Assembly (NCBI RefSeq): GCF_036017035.1
Contig: NZ_JAYXHS010000001.1
Coordinates: 1,860,001-1,924,000, forward strand
Length of the DNA: 64,000 nucleotides
Reading direction: 5' to 3'
Source of the DNA: Viridibacterium silvisoli
Lineage (GTDB): Bacteria; Pseudomonadota; Gammaproteobacteria; Burkholderiales; Rhodocyclaceae
Both the position numbers and the translations under genes were made by a program. Positions 31,980 through 40,557 of this stretch are shown one piece after another. The notes beneath the pieces were generated by a model that was not told the DNA's origin, searched no databases, and saw only the letters and a list, made by a program, of their open reading frames with translations. Positions within the stretch are counted from its first letter, which is position 1; the number at the start of each line of letters is the position of its first letter.

Positions 31980-33351
31980 GGCAATTGCTGCAGCCCTCTC
32001 CCCCAACCCCTCTCCCGCAGGCGGGAGAGGGGAGTTCGCATCGGCGCGCTTAGGCAACTGTGGGCTCGAGACATCGGCTGCCAATCAAGTGGCAAGCCAG
32101 GAGTTGCTCCCCTCTCACACTTGTGGGAGAGGGGCAGGGGGAGAGGGTGCGTTCAATCAACAACGGCCCCTGCACATTGCGCTGCTAACGCATTCGATCA
32201 ATCCACGCGGCGGCGTAGTCCACACGCTCGAACTCGCGAACGCTCTGCACAACGCCGACCACACCGTCACCATCATGGCCCCGGCCGAAGCAGGCCAGAC
32301 GCTCTTCCGCGACATGCCCTGCGAAGTGCAACTCATCCCCGTTGCCGCAGCATCGAAAGACACAGTGGAGATGGTCGCATCGCGCATAGACGCCTACGTA
32401 AGCCACCTCACGAGCACCCTGCAGCACCAGCACTTCGACATTCTCCACGCGCAGGACAGCATCAGCGGCAACGCGCTTGCCAACTTGAAGGAACGCAGCC
32501 TGATCGCAGGCTTCGTGCGCACCGTGCATCACCTCGACAACTTCACCAATCCACAACTTGCAACGTGGCAGATGCGTGCCTGGCGTGAGGCAGACACGGT
32601 GCTGTGCGTGAGTCAGCTGTGGCGCGCGCACATGCGCAGCGAACACGGCGTCGACACGCAGCTCGTGCATAACGGTGTTGATGCCGAGCGCTATTCGACA
32701 CGCACCGATGCAAGCGATGCGCGCGTAAGAGGCGAGCTGAACATCGGCATGAACAAACCGGTCTTCCTCGCCGTCGGTGGCATTGAAGAACGCAAGAACA
32801 CGCTACGCATCCTGCAGGCTTTCATCCAGTTCCACGCACGCATGCCGGCCGCGCGTCTCGTCATCGCCGGCGGCGCCAGCCTGCTCGATCACAACAGTTA
32901 CAGCCGCGAGTTTCACACGCTACTGCGCGAGAGCGGCCTGAGCTTTGGCGCGGGGCAAGCGGTGCACATCACCGGCACGCTCATCGATGCCGACATGCCC
33001 GCGCTGTTCCGCGCGGCTGATGTATTGCTCATGCCTTCCCTGCGCGAAGGCTTCGGCCTCGTTGTGCTGGAGGCACTCGCCAGTGGCACGCCCGTCGTCG
33101 TATCGCAGATCGCGCCTTTCACGGAATACCTCGACGAAGCGCTGTGCCATTGGTGTGATCCATCCGACGCGGACTCCATCGCCGATGCCATGCGCATCGC
33201 AGCGTCGGCCACGCGCGGTGCCGCACTGCGCGAACTGGCCGCCTCACTGATCGACACCTTCAGCTGGCAACGTAGTGCCGAAGGTCACGTCGCGCTGTAC
33301 CGCAAGCACCTTGCTGAATCCACGTCGGCGCTCGCCGACGCCACAACCTGA
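31972..33351 (+). CDS. GT4-family glycosyltransferase (MSMEG_0565 type), repeat-expanded N-terminus
   Basis: The 459-residue frame from GTG 31972 has a real catalytic part from about residue 66 (LHIALLTHSINPRGGVVHTL). This is a GT-B glycosyltransferase with LVHNGVDAERYS, VFLAVGGIEERKNTLRIL and the EX7E motif LREGFGLVVLEALASGTPVV. The first about 60 residues translate family B repeats (GRGEFAS, GRGAGGEGAF) and have no family character. Alternatives are an in-frame GTG near 32089 or TTG near 32104, so the true start is uncertain. This member is present in mycobacterial-type Nit1C clusters and may glycosylate a pathway product. Confidence 0.85.
   Translation: MSRAIAAALSPNPSPAGGRGEFASARLGNCGLETSAANQVASQELLPSHTCGRGAGGEGAFNQQRPLHIALLTHSINPRGGVVHTLELANALHNADHTVTIMAPAEAGQTLFRDMPCEVQLIPVAAASKDTVEMVASRIDAYVSHLTSTLQHQHFDILHAQDSISGNALANLKERSLIAGFVRTVHHLDNFTNPQLATWQMRAWREADTVLCVSQLWRAHMRSEHGVDTQLVHNGVDAERYSTRTDASDARVRGELNIGMNKPVFLAVGGIEERKNTLRILQAFIQFHARMPAARLVIAGGASLLDHNSYSREFHTLLRESGLSFGAGQAVHITGTLIDADMPALFRAADVLLMPSLREGFGLVVLEALASGTPVVVSQIAPFTEYLDEALCHWCDPSDADSIADAMRIAASATRGAALRELAASLIDTFSWQRSAEGHVALYRKHLAESTSALADATT
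31994..32149. repeat. Inverted repeat, family B copy 2 (start of glycosyltransferase)
   Basis: Two hairpin elements, 31994-32031 and 32107-32149, of the CCCTCTCCCGC/GCGGGAGAGGG type, flank about 75 bases. Both are in frame with the glycosyltransferase and have no stop codon in it. Confidence 0.82.
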
Positions 33352-33361
33352 GAGAACCAAC

Positions 33362-33649
33362 ATGCCCGTCATGCACTTCCGCGTCCGCTGGCCGGACAAC
33401 AGCGAGCTCAACTGCTATTCGCCCTCGCTGGTCATCAAGGATTTCCTCACGCCCGGCGAACGCTACCCGCTTGGCGACTTCATGAACCGTAGCCGCGAGG
33501 CGCTGAACATCGCCTCCGAGCGTGTGCGCGCGAAGTACGGCTTCGCGTGTTCGTCGGCGATGGATCAGTTGGCGGAACTGGAAGCGCGAGCACAGATATT
33601 CAGCACTACACCCGACGCGCAGATTGAAGTGCTGGGGTTCGAGGAATGA
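33362..33649 (+). CDS. nitG: MSMEG_0570 family nitrogen-starvation protein
   Basis: This 95-residue protein belongs to the short MSMEG_0570 family found only in Nit1C-type clusters. It reads MHFRVRWPDNSELNCYSPSL, VIKDFLTPGERYPLGDFMNR and FACSSAMDQLAELEARAQIF. No catalytic motif is evident. It starts at ATG 33362, 10 bases after the glycosyltransferase stop. It may bind or deliver a metabolite, but this is speculation. Confidence 0.93.
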   Translation: MPVMHFRVRWPDNSELNCYSPSLVIKDFLTPGERYPLGDFMNRSREALNIASERVRAKYGFACSSAMDQLAELEARAQIFSTTPDAQIEVLGFEE

Positions 33650-33669
33650 ATGCCCATGCTTCCCACTCC

Positions 33670-33824
33670 GTCATTCCCGCGAAGGCGGGAATCCAGCGGC
33701 GTTCAATGCACGTCCGCTGGCCGACAAGTTGGTCTGAATGTCGCCAGAAATTTGAAGCAACCCCGCGCAACTGAATCGACACCTGAAATCAACGCCACTG
33801 GATTCCCGCTTTCGCGGGAATGAC
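33670..33824. repeat. Inverted repeat, family A copy 3 (inside Nit1C operon)
   Basis: Arms GTCATTCCCGCGAAGGCGGG at 33670 and the inverse ending at 33824 are separated by about 100 bases. The element fills the nitG-nitH gap. Confidence 0.85.
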
Positions 33825-33855
33825 GGCAAGAAACATGCAGAAGGAAAACGCCACC

Positions 33856-35136
33856 ATGAACTCCACCATCCAGCATCACAATGTCATCATCGTCGGCGGC
33901 GGTCAGGCAGGCCTGTCGATGAGCTATTACCTGCAACAGTCGCAGGTCGATCACCTCGTGCTGGAGAAGAAGACCCTCATGCACAGCTGGCGCAATGCGC
34001 GCTGGGATACGTTCTGCCTCGTCACGCCGAACTGGCAGTGCGCCTTGCCCGGCTACCCGTACCAGGGCAACGACCCGCATGGCTTCATGGTGAAGCACGA
34101 GATTCTCGAATATCTCGATGGCTTCGCGCGCCACGTGAATGCGCCGGTGCTCGAAGGTGTGAGTGTGCTGCGCGTGGCGGTGCGCGCAGAGGGCGGCTAC
34201 AGCGTGAGCACTTCACGCGGCGAGTTCACGGCGGATCAGGTCGTGGTCGCCTCGGGCGGCTATCACCAGCCCATCGTGCCGCGCATGGCCGAGCGCTTGC
34301 CGGCGAGCATCACGCAGGTGCACTCGGAACAGTACAAGAATCCACGGAGCCTGCCGGAAGGCGCGGTGCTGGTCGTCGGCTCGGGGCAGTCGGGCGCGCA
34401 GATCGCAGAGGACCTGCACCTCGCCGGTCGCAAGGTCTATCTCGCGACGGGCGATGCACCGCGCTGCGCGCGTTTCTATCGCGGCAAGGATGTGGTCGAC
34501 TGGCTTGCCGACATGAACTACTACGAGATGCCCGTCGAGCAGCATCCGCTCAAGGAGGGCGTGCGCGACAACACCAATCACTACGTCACGGGCCGCGATG
34601 GCGGGCGCGATATCGACCTGCGCAAGTTCGCGACACAGGGTATGGAGCTGTTCGGACGCCTGCACGATTATGCGGATGGCAATCTGCAGTTTGCCCCCGA
34701 CCTCGCCGCCAACCTCGAGCATGGCGACACGATCTACAACGGCATCAACGCGAGCATCGACAAGTACATCGCGAAGATGGGCATCGATGCGCCGGCAGGC
34801 GGTGTGTACGAGCCGCTATGGCAGGTGACAGAAGAGCGCACCGCGCTCGATCCTGTGGCTGCTGGCATTACCAGTATCGTGTGGTGCATCGGTTTCACGC
34901 CAGACTTCAGCTGGTGCGACGTGCCGGTGTTCAACGGCCGTGGTTATCCAGGCCATGTGCGTGGCGTGACGAAGCAGCCGGGCCTGTACTTCCTCGGCCT
35001 GCCCTGGTTGCACACCTGGGGCTCGGGCCGCTTCTCGGGTGTCGCGCGCGATGCGGCCTTCCTTGCCGAGCAGATCGCCGTCCGGGTCGCTGCGTGTGCG
35101 GCTGGAGACGGTGGCGCGATGCGCGCGGCAGCCTGA
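33856..35136 (+). CDS. nitH: MSMEG_0569 family flavin-dependent oxidoreductase
   Basis: This 426-residue FAD/NADP-dependent monooxygenase-like protein has NVIIVGGGQAGLSMSYYLQQ (FAD dinucleotide motif), LVVGSGQSGAQIAEDLH (NADPH motif) and PGYPYQGNDPHGFM, close to flavin-containing monooxygenase signature regions. AGAAGGA precedes ATG 33856, preferred over one at 33820. It is the last gene of the cluster and probably oxidises the cluster substrate or a precursor. It is convergent with bla. Confidence 0.93.
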   Translation: MNSTIQHHNVIIVGGGQAGLSMSYYLQQSQVDHLVLEKKTLMHSWRNARWDTFCLVTPNWQCALPGYPYQGNDPHGFMVKHEILEYLDGFARHVNAPVLEGVSVLRVAVRAEGGYSVSTSRGEFTADQVVVASGGYHQPIVPRMAERLPASITQVHSEQYKNPRSLPEGAVLVVGSGQSGAQIAEDLHLAGRKVYLATGDAPRCARFYRGKDVVDWLADMNYYEMPVEQHPLKEGVRDNTNHYVTGRDGGRDIDLRKFATQGMELFGRLHDYADGNLQFAPDLAANLEHGDTIYNGINASIDKYIAKMGIDAPAGGVYEPLWQVTEERTALDPVAAGITSIVWCIGFTPDFSWCDVPVFNGRGYPGHVRGVTKQPGLYFLGLPWLHTWGSGRFSGVARDAAFLAEQIAVRVAACAAGDGGAMRAAA

Positions 35137-35158
35137 GGCGGATAGGTGCGTTCGGCGG

Positions 35159-36043
35159 TCAGCCCTCCAGCCAGCCGCTGATCAGGCGTGCGACGTCTGC
35201 AATCGCCAGATCGCGCTGGGGGCCGGGTACTTTTGCGCCGGTCAGGTACACGCTCAGCAGGATGGGCGCGCGACCGGGCGGGCGGATGATGGCAATGTCA
35301 TTGCTGGTGCCCCTGTCTCCGGTGCCCGTCTTGTCACCGACAAGCCAGCCTGGTGGGACGCCGGCACGGATGCGGGCATTGCCGGTCTGTGTCGCGTCCA
35401 GCCACCTCAGCAGGGTTGCTCGTGAGCCCGGCGCGAGCAGGTCTCCCAAGAGAATCTTCTTCATCGTGTCGGCCATTGCTGCCGGCGTCGTGGTGTCGCG
35501 CGGGTCGCCGGGGCGTGCCTCGTTGAGCGAGGGCTCATTGCGGTCGAGCCGGGTGAGCTTGTCGCCGCTGGCCCGCAGCCAGCCGGTGAGACCTGCGGGC
35601 CCGCCGAAGCTGGCCAGCAGGAGATTCGCCGCCGTGTTGTCACTCAGGGTAATGGCAGCTTCGCAGAGCGCCGCTACGCTGAGGCCCGCGCCGCCAACGT
35701 GATCTTTCGTGCCGGGTGAATACGCCTGCAGGTCCTGCTCGGTGAATGCGATGCGTCGCTCCAGCTGCTCTTTGCCTGCGTCCACACGGCTCAGCACGTA
35801 CGCGGCGGCGAGAAACTTGAAGGTGCTGCACATGGGGAAGCGCTCGTCCAGGCGCAAGCCGGCGCGTTTGCCGCTGCCGCTATCGACCAGGCACACACCC
35901 AGGCGCCCGCGTGTGCTGGTTTCGATCTTGTGCAGCCTGGTGACAATGTCATCCGCCGCCAGGCCGATGAGCGGGTAGGTGGCGAACGGAAGCGTGGCGA
36001 GCGGGATGATCGCGCTGCCCAGGAACTGTCGTCTGTTGATCAT
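35159..36043 (-). CDS. bla: Class A beta-lactamase
   Basis: This 294-residue serine beta-lactamase has all Ambler class A motifs: S-x-x-K (Ser73 local) in CSTFK, SDN in LSDNTAAN, Glu in RNEPSLNEA and KTG in VGDKTGTGDRGT. The signal NRRQFLGSAIIPLATLPF is Tat-type, as in several periplasmic class A enzymes. Start ATG 36043 removes an unlikely 110-residue extension. It is divergent from an AmpR-like LysR regulator, as in inducible PenI/Bla systems. Narrow- or extended-spectrum activity cannot be judged by sequence. Confidence 0.95.
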   Translation of the reverse strand: MINRRQFLGSAIIPLATLPFATYPLIGLAADDIVTRLHKIETSTRGRLGVCLVDSGSGKRAGLRLDERFPMCSTFKFLAAAYVLSRVDAGKEQLERRIAFTEQDLQAYSPGTKDHVGGAGLSVAALCEAAITLSDNTAANLLLASFGGPAGLTGWLRASGDKLTRLDRNEPSLNEARPGDPRDTTTPAAMADTMKKILLGDLLAPGSRATLLRWLDATQTGNARIRAGVPPGWLVGDKTGTGDRGTSNDIAIIRPPGRAPILLSVYLTGAKVPGPQRDLAIADVARLISGWLEG

Positions 36044-36094
36044 GGCGTCTCCTTCGAAAGACGGCACTTTCCACCTCGCCGCGCCGGCTCGCAA

Positions 36095-36121
36095 GCGATA
36101 GTATTTGTCGCCCTGCGATAG
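36095..36121. promoter_or_regulatory. Candidate AmpR operator: GCGATAG direct repeat
   Basis: GCGATAG occurs at 36095-36101 and 36115-36121, 20 bases apart, inside the 91-base bla-ampR divergent promoter. Two half-sites of a LysR regulator on one side of the helix would be spaced like this. Confidence 0.4.
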
Positions 36122-36134
36122 AAAAACTTTTGCC

Positions 36135-37013
36135 ATGGCGCGTACCCAGCTTCCTCTCAATGCGTTACGGGCTTTCGAGTCTGCCGCGCGCCATCTCAGC
36201 TTCACGCTCGCTGCGGCCGAACTCTGCGTGACGCAGGCGGCGATCAGCCAGCAGGTGAGGGGGCTTGAAGCGCGGCTGGGTGTCATGCTGTTCCGCAGGC
36301 TGCCGCGCGGGCTCGCCTTGACTGACGAAGGGCATGCCTTGCTGCCGGTGCTCGTGGATTCCTTCGGGCGCATGGAGGCCGTCGTGCAGCAGTTCGACAG
36401 CGGTCACTTCTTCGAGGTGCTGACTGTCGGCGTCGTCGGCACTTTCGCCGTAGGCTGGCTGCTGCCGCGCCTGCGTGCCTTTCGCGAGACTTGTCCTTTC
36501 GTTGACCTGCGCCTCATGACGAACAATAACAAGGTCGACCTCGCCGCCGAGGGGCTGGATTTCGCCATCCGCTTCGGAGATGGCAACTGGCAGGGTCTGC
36601 AGAGCGAACACCTCATGAACGCGCCGCTCACCGTGTTGTGCGCGCCGACGCTCGCATTACGCATCACTTCGGCTGGCGCACTGGTGCGTGAGCCGCTGCT
36701 GCGCTCCTATCGCCCTGAAGACTGGCCCGCATGGTTCGCAGCGGCCGGTGTCGAATGCCCGGCCATTCGCGGGCCGATGTTCGATTCATCGCGCCTGATG
36801 GTTGAAGCGGCCATGCAGTGCGCGGGCGCCGCGCTCGCGCCGGCCTCCATGTTCGCCAGCGAGCTGAACGAAGGCCGACTGGTCCAGCCGCTGCCGATCG
36901 AGGTGACGACGGGTGCCTACTGGCTCACCAGCCTGAAGAGCAGGAAGCCCAGCGTTGCGATGGGCGTTTTTCGCGACTGGTTGCGGGGTCAGGCGCTCAT
37001 GTGCCCGGCATGA
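36135..37013 (+). CDS. AmpR-like LysR-family regulator
   Basis: This 292-residue LysR protein has an AmpR-type N-terminal HTH: LPLNALRAFESAARHLSFTL, AAAELCVTQAAISQQVRGLE and FRRLPRGLALTDEGHALLPV. The effector domain follows. AmpR senses muropeptides from cell-wall recycling and switches bla expression. ATG 36135 is preferred to a start at 36105. Its divergent position next to bla makes this the regulator of that gene, although GcvA-type proteins share the same N-terminus. Confidence 0.85.
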   Translation: MARTQLPLNALRAFESAARHLSFTLAAAELCVTQAAISQQVRGLEARLGVMLFRRLPRGLALTDEGHALLPVLVDSFGRMEAVVQQFDSGHFFEVLTVGVVGTFAVGWLLPRLRAFRETCPFVDLRLMTNNNKVDLAAEGLDFAIRFGDGNWQGLQSEHLMNAPLTVLCAPTLALRITSAGALVREPLLRSYRPEDWPAWFAAAGVECPAIRGPMFDSSRLMVEAAMQCAGAALAPASMFASELNEGRLVQPLPIEVTTGAYWLTSLKSRKPSVAMGVFRDWLRGQALMCPA

Positions 37014-37044
37014 CACCGGCAGTCGACTGCGCGGCTCTGGTGCT

Positions 37045-38031
37045 TCAGTTTGTCCGCGCCTCGCTCGGTGGGTGGCCGACGATGCGCTTGAAGGCACGGC
37101 TGAAGGCGGCCTCGGAGTCGTAGCCGAGACGATTGGCGACGACGGCCACGCGCATGCCTTCGCGCGCAATCAGATGGCGCGCCTGGAACATCTTCACGCG
37201 CGCCACGTAGCGGGCCGGGCTTTCGCCGACGGCGCGGGTGAACTTGTCGGCGAAGCTGGAACGGGAGGCGCCCATCAGCTCCGCCAGGTCGGTGACGGAC
37301 CAGTCGCGTTCCGGCTGCTTGTGGATTGCTGCGAGCACCTTGCCCACGACGGGACAGCGCACGGCAGCAATCCAGCCGCTGGCATCGCTACAGGCGCATT
37401 CCACCCAGGCGCGGATGATGCTCGCCGCGAGCACGTCGGCAAGACGCGCAAGGATGCCGCAGGCTCCGATGCGGTTCAGGGTGATCTCACGCTCCATGGC
37501 TTCGAGCAGGGCGGGTACGGCAGGGTCGCGCTGTGCCAGCTCACCTGCGCGCATGAGGTCCGGCATCATCGTCATCAAGGGGTGCAGGGGGTCGAGGTTG
37601 AAGCGCATGGCGCCGCAGAACAGCACGTCGGCCGCTGCTGCCGGCATCGTCGTCAGGGCTGTTTCAGTCTCCGGCGCGACTTCGTCATGCACGCGGTAGA
37701 TGTTGCCCGCCACGGGTTCGCGTGCCAGCGCCTCGATGGCTACCGGCGGCACCTCGGGCGAGCTGGCCAGCACATGCGCGCTGCCGCGCGGCATCAGCAC
37801 CGCGTCGCCGGGATTCAGGCGGATCCAGTCCCCGTCCTGCATGCGCAGCCAGCAGGCACCGTGTGCAACGAAGTGGAAACGCGCCGAGCGCTGTGCCGGA
37901 AAGCTGATGGCCCAGGGCGTGTGCATCGCGCAGCGACCGTACTCCACGCCATCCAGCCGCAGACCCAGCAGGATCTCGGTGAGCATGTCGGGCAAGTCTT
38001 GGCGAGGTTCTATGGACGATTGAGCAAGCAT
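37045..38031 (-). CDS. AraC-family regulator with cupin-like N-terminal domain
   Basis: This 328-residue regulator has an AraC-binding cupin (MLTEILLGLRLDGVEYGRCA, FVAHGACWLRMQDGDWIRLN, PGDAVLMPRGSAHVLA) and an AraC HTH (DWSVTDLAELMGASRSSFAD, then REGMRVAVVANRLGYDSEAA). I chose ATG 38031 because the cupin starts just after it; a longer frame to 38325 overlaps the MFS gene. It is divergent from the MFS exporter gene, which it likely controls. The effector is unknown. Confidence 0.85.
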   Translation of the reverse strand: MLAQSSIEPRQDLPDMLTEILLGLRLDGVEYGRCAMHTPWAISFPAQRSARFHFVAHGACWLRMQDGDWIRLNPGDAVLMPRGSAHVLASSPEVPPVAIEALAREPVAGNIYRVHDEVAPETETALTTMPAAAADVLFCGAMRFNLDPLHPLMTMMPDLMRAGELAQRDPAVPALLEAMEREITLNRIGACGILARLADVLAASIIRAWVECACSDASGWIAAVRCPVVGKVLAAIHKQPERDWSVTDLAELMGASRSSFADKFTRAVGESPARYVARVKMFQARHLIAREGMRVAVVANRLGYDSEAAFSRAFKRIVGHPPSEARTN

Positions 38032-38124
38032 ATCGGCTTTTATGGCATGGAAACGCCAAGATATTACCTCTAAGCTGGAGCCTCGTTCCATAAGAGAAAA
38101 CTCCACGAGAGAAAGCCAGCTGCC

Positions 38125-39363
38125 ATGACAAACGAAGCGAGCTATACCGCCACCCCCGCCGATCTGCTGGACGCAACGGGTCCCGACAGTGACGCCATCG
38201 GCGGAGCTGACACTGGCGTCGCCAACTGGCCCGCCATCGCATCGCTGACACTGGGGGTGTTCGGCCTCGTCACCGCCGAATTCCTGCCGGCCAGCCTGTT
38301 GACGGCCATGTCGGCGGATCTGCATATTTCCGACGGCGCAGCCGGCCAGGCCGTGACGGCAACGGCCATCGTCGGCGCCATCGCTGCGCCGACGATTCCG
38401 CTGCTGACGCGCAATCTTGATCGCAAGCGCGTGATGCTGGCGCTGACCGTGCTGCTGGTGCTCTCCAACGCGCTGGCGGTGACAGCTGACAACCTGACCG
38501 TGCTGCTGACTTCGCGTGTGATGCTGGGCGTGGCGCTCGGCGGTTTCTGGTCGATGGCTGCAGCGCTGGCCATGCGCCTCGTGCCACTGCCCCTGTTCGC
38601 ACGCGCCATGTCACTGGTCCTCACCGGCGTGTCTGTGGCGACCGTGTGCGCCGCGCCGGTCGGTGCCTACATGGGCGCGCTATGGGGTTGGCGTAGCGCC
38701 TTCGTTGCCGCGGGCGGCGTGAGCCTCATTGCGCTGGCCGTGCAGTTGCTTGCCATTCCGAAGTTGCCACCGAAGGACAATCCGAACCTGCGTGTACTGC
38801 TCGAACTGCTGGGGCGCGGTCCGGTGCGCGTCGCCCTGATCGCCGTGGTGCTGGTCATCTCGGGTCATTTCGCGGGTTTCACCTACATCCGCCCGCTGCT
38901 GGAAGAGATCACGCACCTGCCGGTGGCAGCGATTTCGGGCGTGCTGCTCGGTTACGGCATCGGTGGCTTCTTCGGCAACTTCGCCGGCGGCTTCATTGCC
39001 GAGCGTAGCGAACGGCTGGCCGTGGTGTTCGGTGGAGCCCTGATCGCGGCGATTGCCATCACGCTGTGCTTCGCCGCCGGTTCGGCCATCGTCACGGGTA
39101 TCGCAATTGCACTGTGGGGCTTTGCCTTCGGTGCTTTTCCGGTCGGCTTCCAGACCTGGATCGTGCGTGCCGCGCCGGATCAGGCCGAGGGCGCAGGCGG
39201 CCTGCTGGTTGCCGCGTTCCAGATCGCCATCGCCAGTGGCGCCATCGGTGGCGGCTTGCTCGTCGATCACATCGGCGCGCTGGGTGGTCCGCTGTTCGCG
39301 GCGGTGGCGGTGAGCCTCGGTACTTTGCTGACCCTGCGCTACGGCCCACGTGCTGCGCAATGA
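38125..39363 (+). CDS. MFS transporter, sugar/drug efflux type
   Basis: This 412-residue protein has 12 predicted helices and is similar to AraJ/NepI/SotB-type exporters: LTLGVFGLVTAEFLPASLLT at helix 1, AVTATAIVGAIAAPTIPLLT, RNLDRKRVMLALTVLLVLSN with the loop-2 basic motif, and VMLGVALGGFWSMAAALAMR. AraC-cupin regulators of this kind often control such exporters. The substrate is unknown. A strong hairpin follows. Confidence 0.9.
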   Translation: MTNEASYTATPADLLDATGPDSDAIGGADTGVANWPAIASLTLGVFGLVTAEFLPASLLTAMSADLHISDGAAGQAVTATAIVGAIAAPTIPLLTRNLDRKRVMLALTVLLVLSNALAVTADNLTVLLTSRVMLGVALGGFWSMAAALAMRLVPLPLFARAMSLVLTGVSVATVCAAPVGAYMGALWGWRSAFVAAGGVSLIALAVQLLAIPKLPPKDNPNLRVLLELLGRGPVRVALIAVVLVISGHFAGFTYIRPLLEEITHLPVAAISGVLLGYGIGGFFGNFAGGFIAERSERLAVVFGGALIAAIAITLCFAAGSAIVTGIAIALWGFAFGAFPVGFQTWIVRAAPDQAEGAGGLLVAAFQIAIASGAIGGGLLVDHIGALGGPLFAAVAVSLGTLLTLRYGPRAAQ

Positions 39364-39379
39364 GTGGTCAATGACGTAA

Positions 39380-39412
39380 GCATCACCGGCGGGTGCGCCC
39401 TGCCGGTGATGC
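39380..39412 (+). terminator. Hairpin terminator after MFS gene
   Basis: The stem GCATCACCGGC pairs with GCCGGTGATGC through a GGG-TGCG-CCC head with one bulged T. It lies 17 bases after the MFS stop. There is no T-run, so Rho assistance is probable. Confidence 0.6.
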
Positions 39413-39469
39413 GCGCGGGTGCAATGCCCGCGAGCTTGTCCTTTTCCTGAATCCATCCAGAGGTATCAC

Positions 39470-40537
39470 ATGACGCAATCCACGTCCGTCAATCGCCGTG
39501 TCGTTCTCGCTGCCCGCCCGCATGGCCTGCCGCGCCTCACGGACTTCCGTATCGAAGAGTTGCCAGTGCCCGCGCCGCAGGACGGGCAGATACTGCTGCG
39601 TACGGAATGGCTTTCGCTCGATCCATACATGCGCAACCTGATGGAGGAGGTCGGCCCCGGCTATGCCGAACCCGTCGCGTTGGGCGCGCCCATGGTGGGC
39701 GGTACGGTCAGCCGTGTCATCGCTTCGCGGCACGCACGATTCCATGAAGGTGACCTGGTGCTCGCCAACGCCGGCTGGCAGGACTATGCGCTGTCCAGCG
39801 GCGAAGATCTGCTGGCACTTGGCGACATGGCCCAGCCTTCGCTGGCGCTTGGCGGTCTCGGCATGACGGGCTTCACCGCATACGTCGGCCTGCTCGACAT
39901 TGGCCAGGTGCAGGCCGGTGAGACCGTTGTCGTGGCCGCTGTAACGGGCGCCGTCGGTGCCGTCGTCGGCCAGATCGCGAAGCTCAAAGGCGCGCGCGTG
40001 GTCGGCATTGCCGGTGGCGCCGACAAGTGCCGTCATGCGGTCGAGGTGCTGGGCTTCGATGCCTGCCTCGACCATCGCGAACCGCTACTTGCCGAGCGCC
40101 TGGCAGCGGCTTGCCCGACCGGTATCGATGTGTACTTCGAAAGCGTGGGCGGCGCCGTGTTCGAGGCGGTGCTGCCGCTGTTGCGGCTGGGAGCGCGCGT
40201 GCCGGTGTGCGGCTTCATCGCGCACTACAACGAAGACGCGCTGCCACCTGGCCCCAACCGCCTGCCGCAGCTGATGGCGAGCTTGCTGCAGAGGCGCATC
40301 CGCATGCAGGGTTTCATCATCCTTGATCACTACGCCACGCGCTTTGAGGCTTTCCGCCGCGACATGGCTGAGTGGGTGGCAAGTGGTCGCGTCCAGTTGC
40401 ACGAAGCGCGCGCGGCAGGCCTCGAGAACGCCCCGCAAGCCTTCATCGACATGCTGCAGGGGCGCAATCTTGGCAAGCAGGTGGTGAGTGTTGCCGACAG
40501 TCAGGCTTTCGAGCCTGGGGAGAGGCCCTCACTGTGA
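39470..40537 (+). CDS. NADP-dependent MDR-superfamily oxidoreductase (CurA/PTGR-like)
   Basis: This 355-residue zinc-free MDR protein has EELPVPAPQDGQILLRTEWL, LSLDPYMRNLM, GGLGMTGFTAYVGLLDIGQV and VVAAVTGAVGAVVGQIAKLK (the nucleotide-binding AxxGxxG). Relatives reduce enones, including curcumin, prostaglandin-type and other alpha,beta-unsaturated ketones, with NADPH. ATG 39470 is chosen over 39419. It lies downstream of the MFS exporter behind the hairpin, with no evident pathway partner. Confidence 0.88.
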   Translation: MTQSTSVNRRVVLAARPHGLPRLTDFRIEELPVPAPQDGQILLRTEWLSLDPYMRNLMEEVGPGYAEPVALGAPMVGGTVSRVIASRHARFHEGDLVLANAGWQDYALSSGEDLLALGDMAQPSLALGGLGMTGFTAYVGLLDIGQVQAGETVVVAAVTGAVGAVVGQIAKLKGARVVGIAGGADKCRHAVEVLGFDACLDHREPLLAERLAAACPTGIDVYFESVGGAVFEAVLPLLRLGARVPVCGFIAHYNEDALPPGPNRLPQLMASLLQRRIRMQGFIILDHYATRFEAFRRDMAEWVASGRVQLHEARAAGLENAPQAFIDMLQGRNLGKQVVSVADSQAFEPGERPSL

Positions 40538-40557
40538 CGTTCTCGCACATGGAGTTT

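Noticed and set aside
37045..38325. 426-codon version of the AraC regulator
   Set aside because: The extra N-terminus overlaps the MFS gene and is Gly/Arg-rich without domain character; the cupin starts after ATG 38031.
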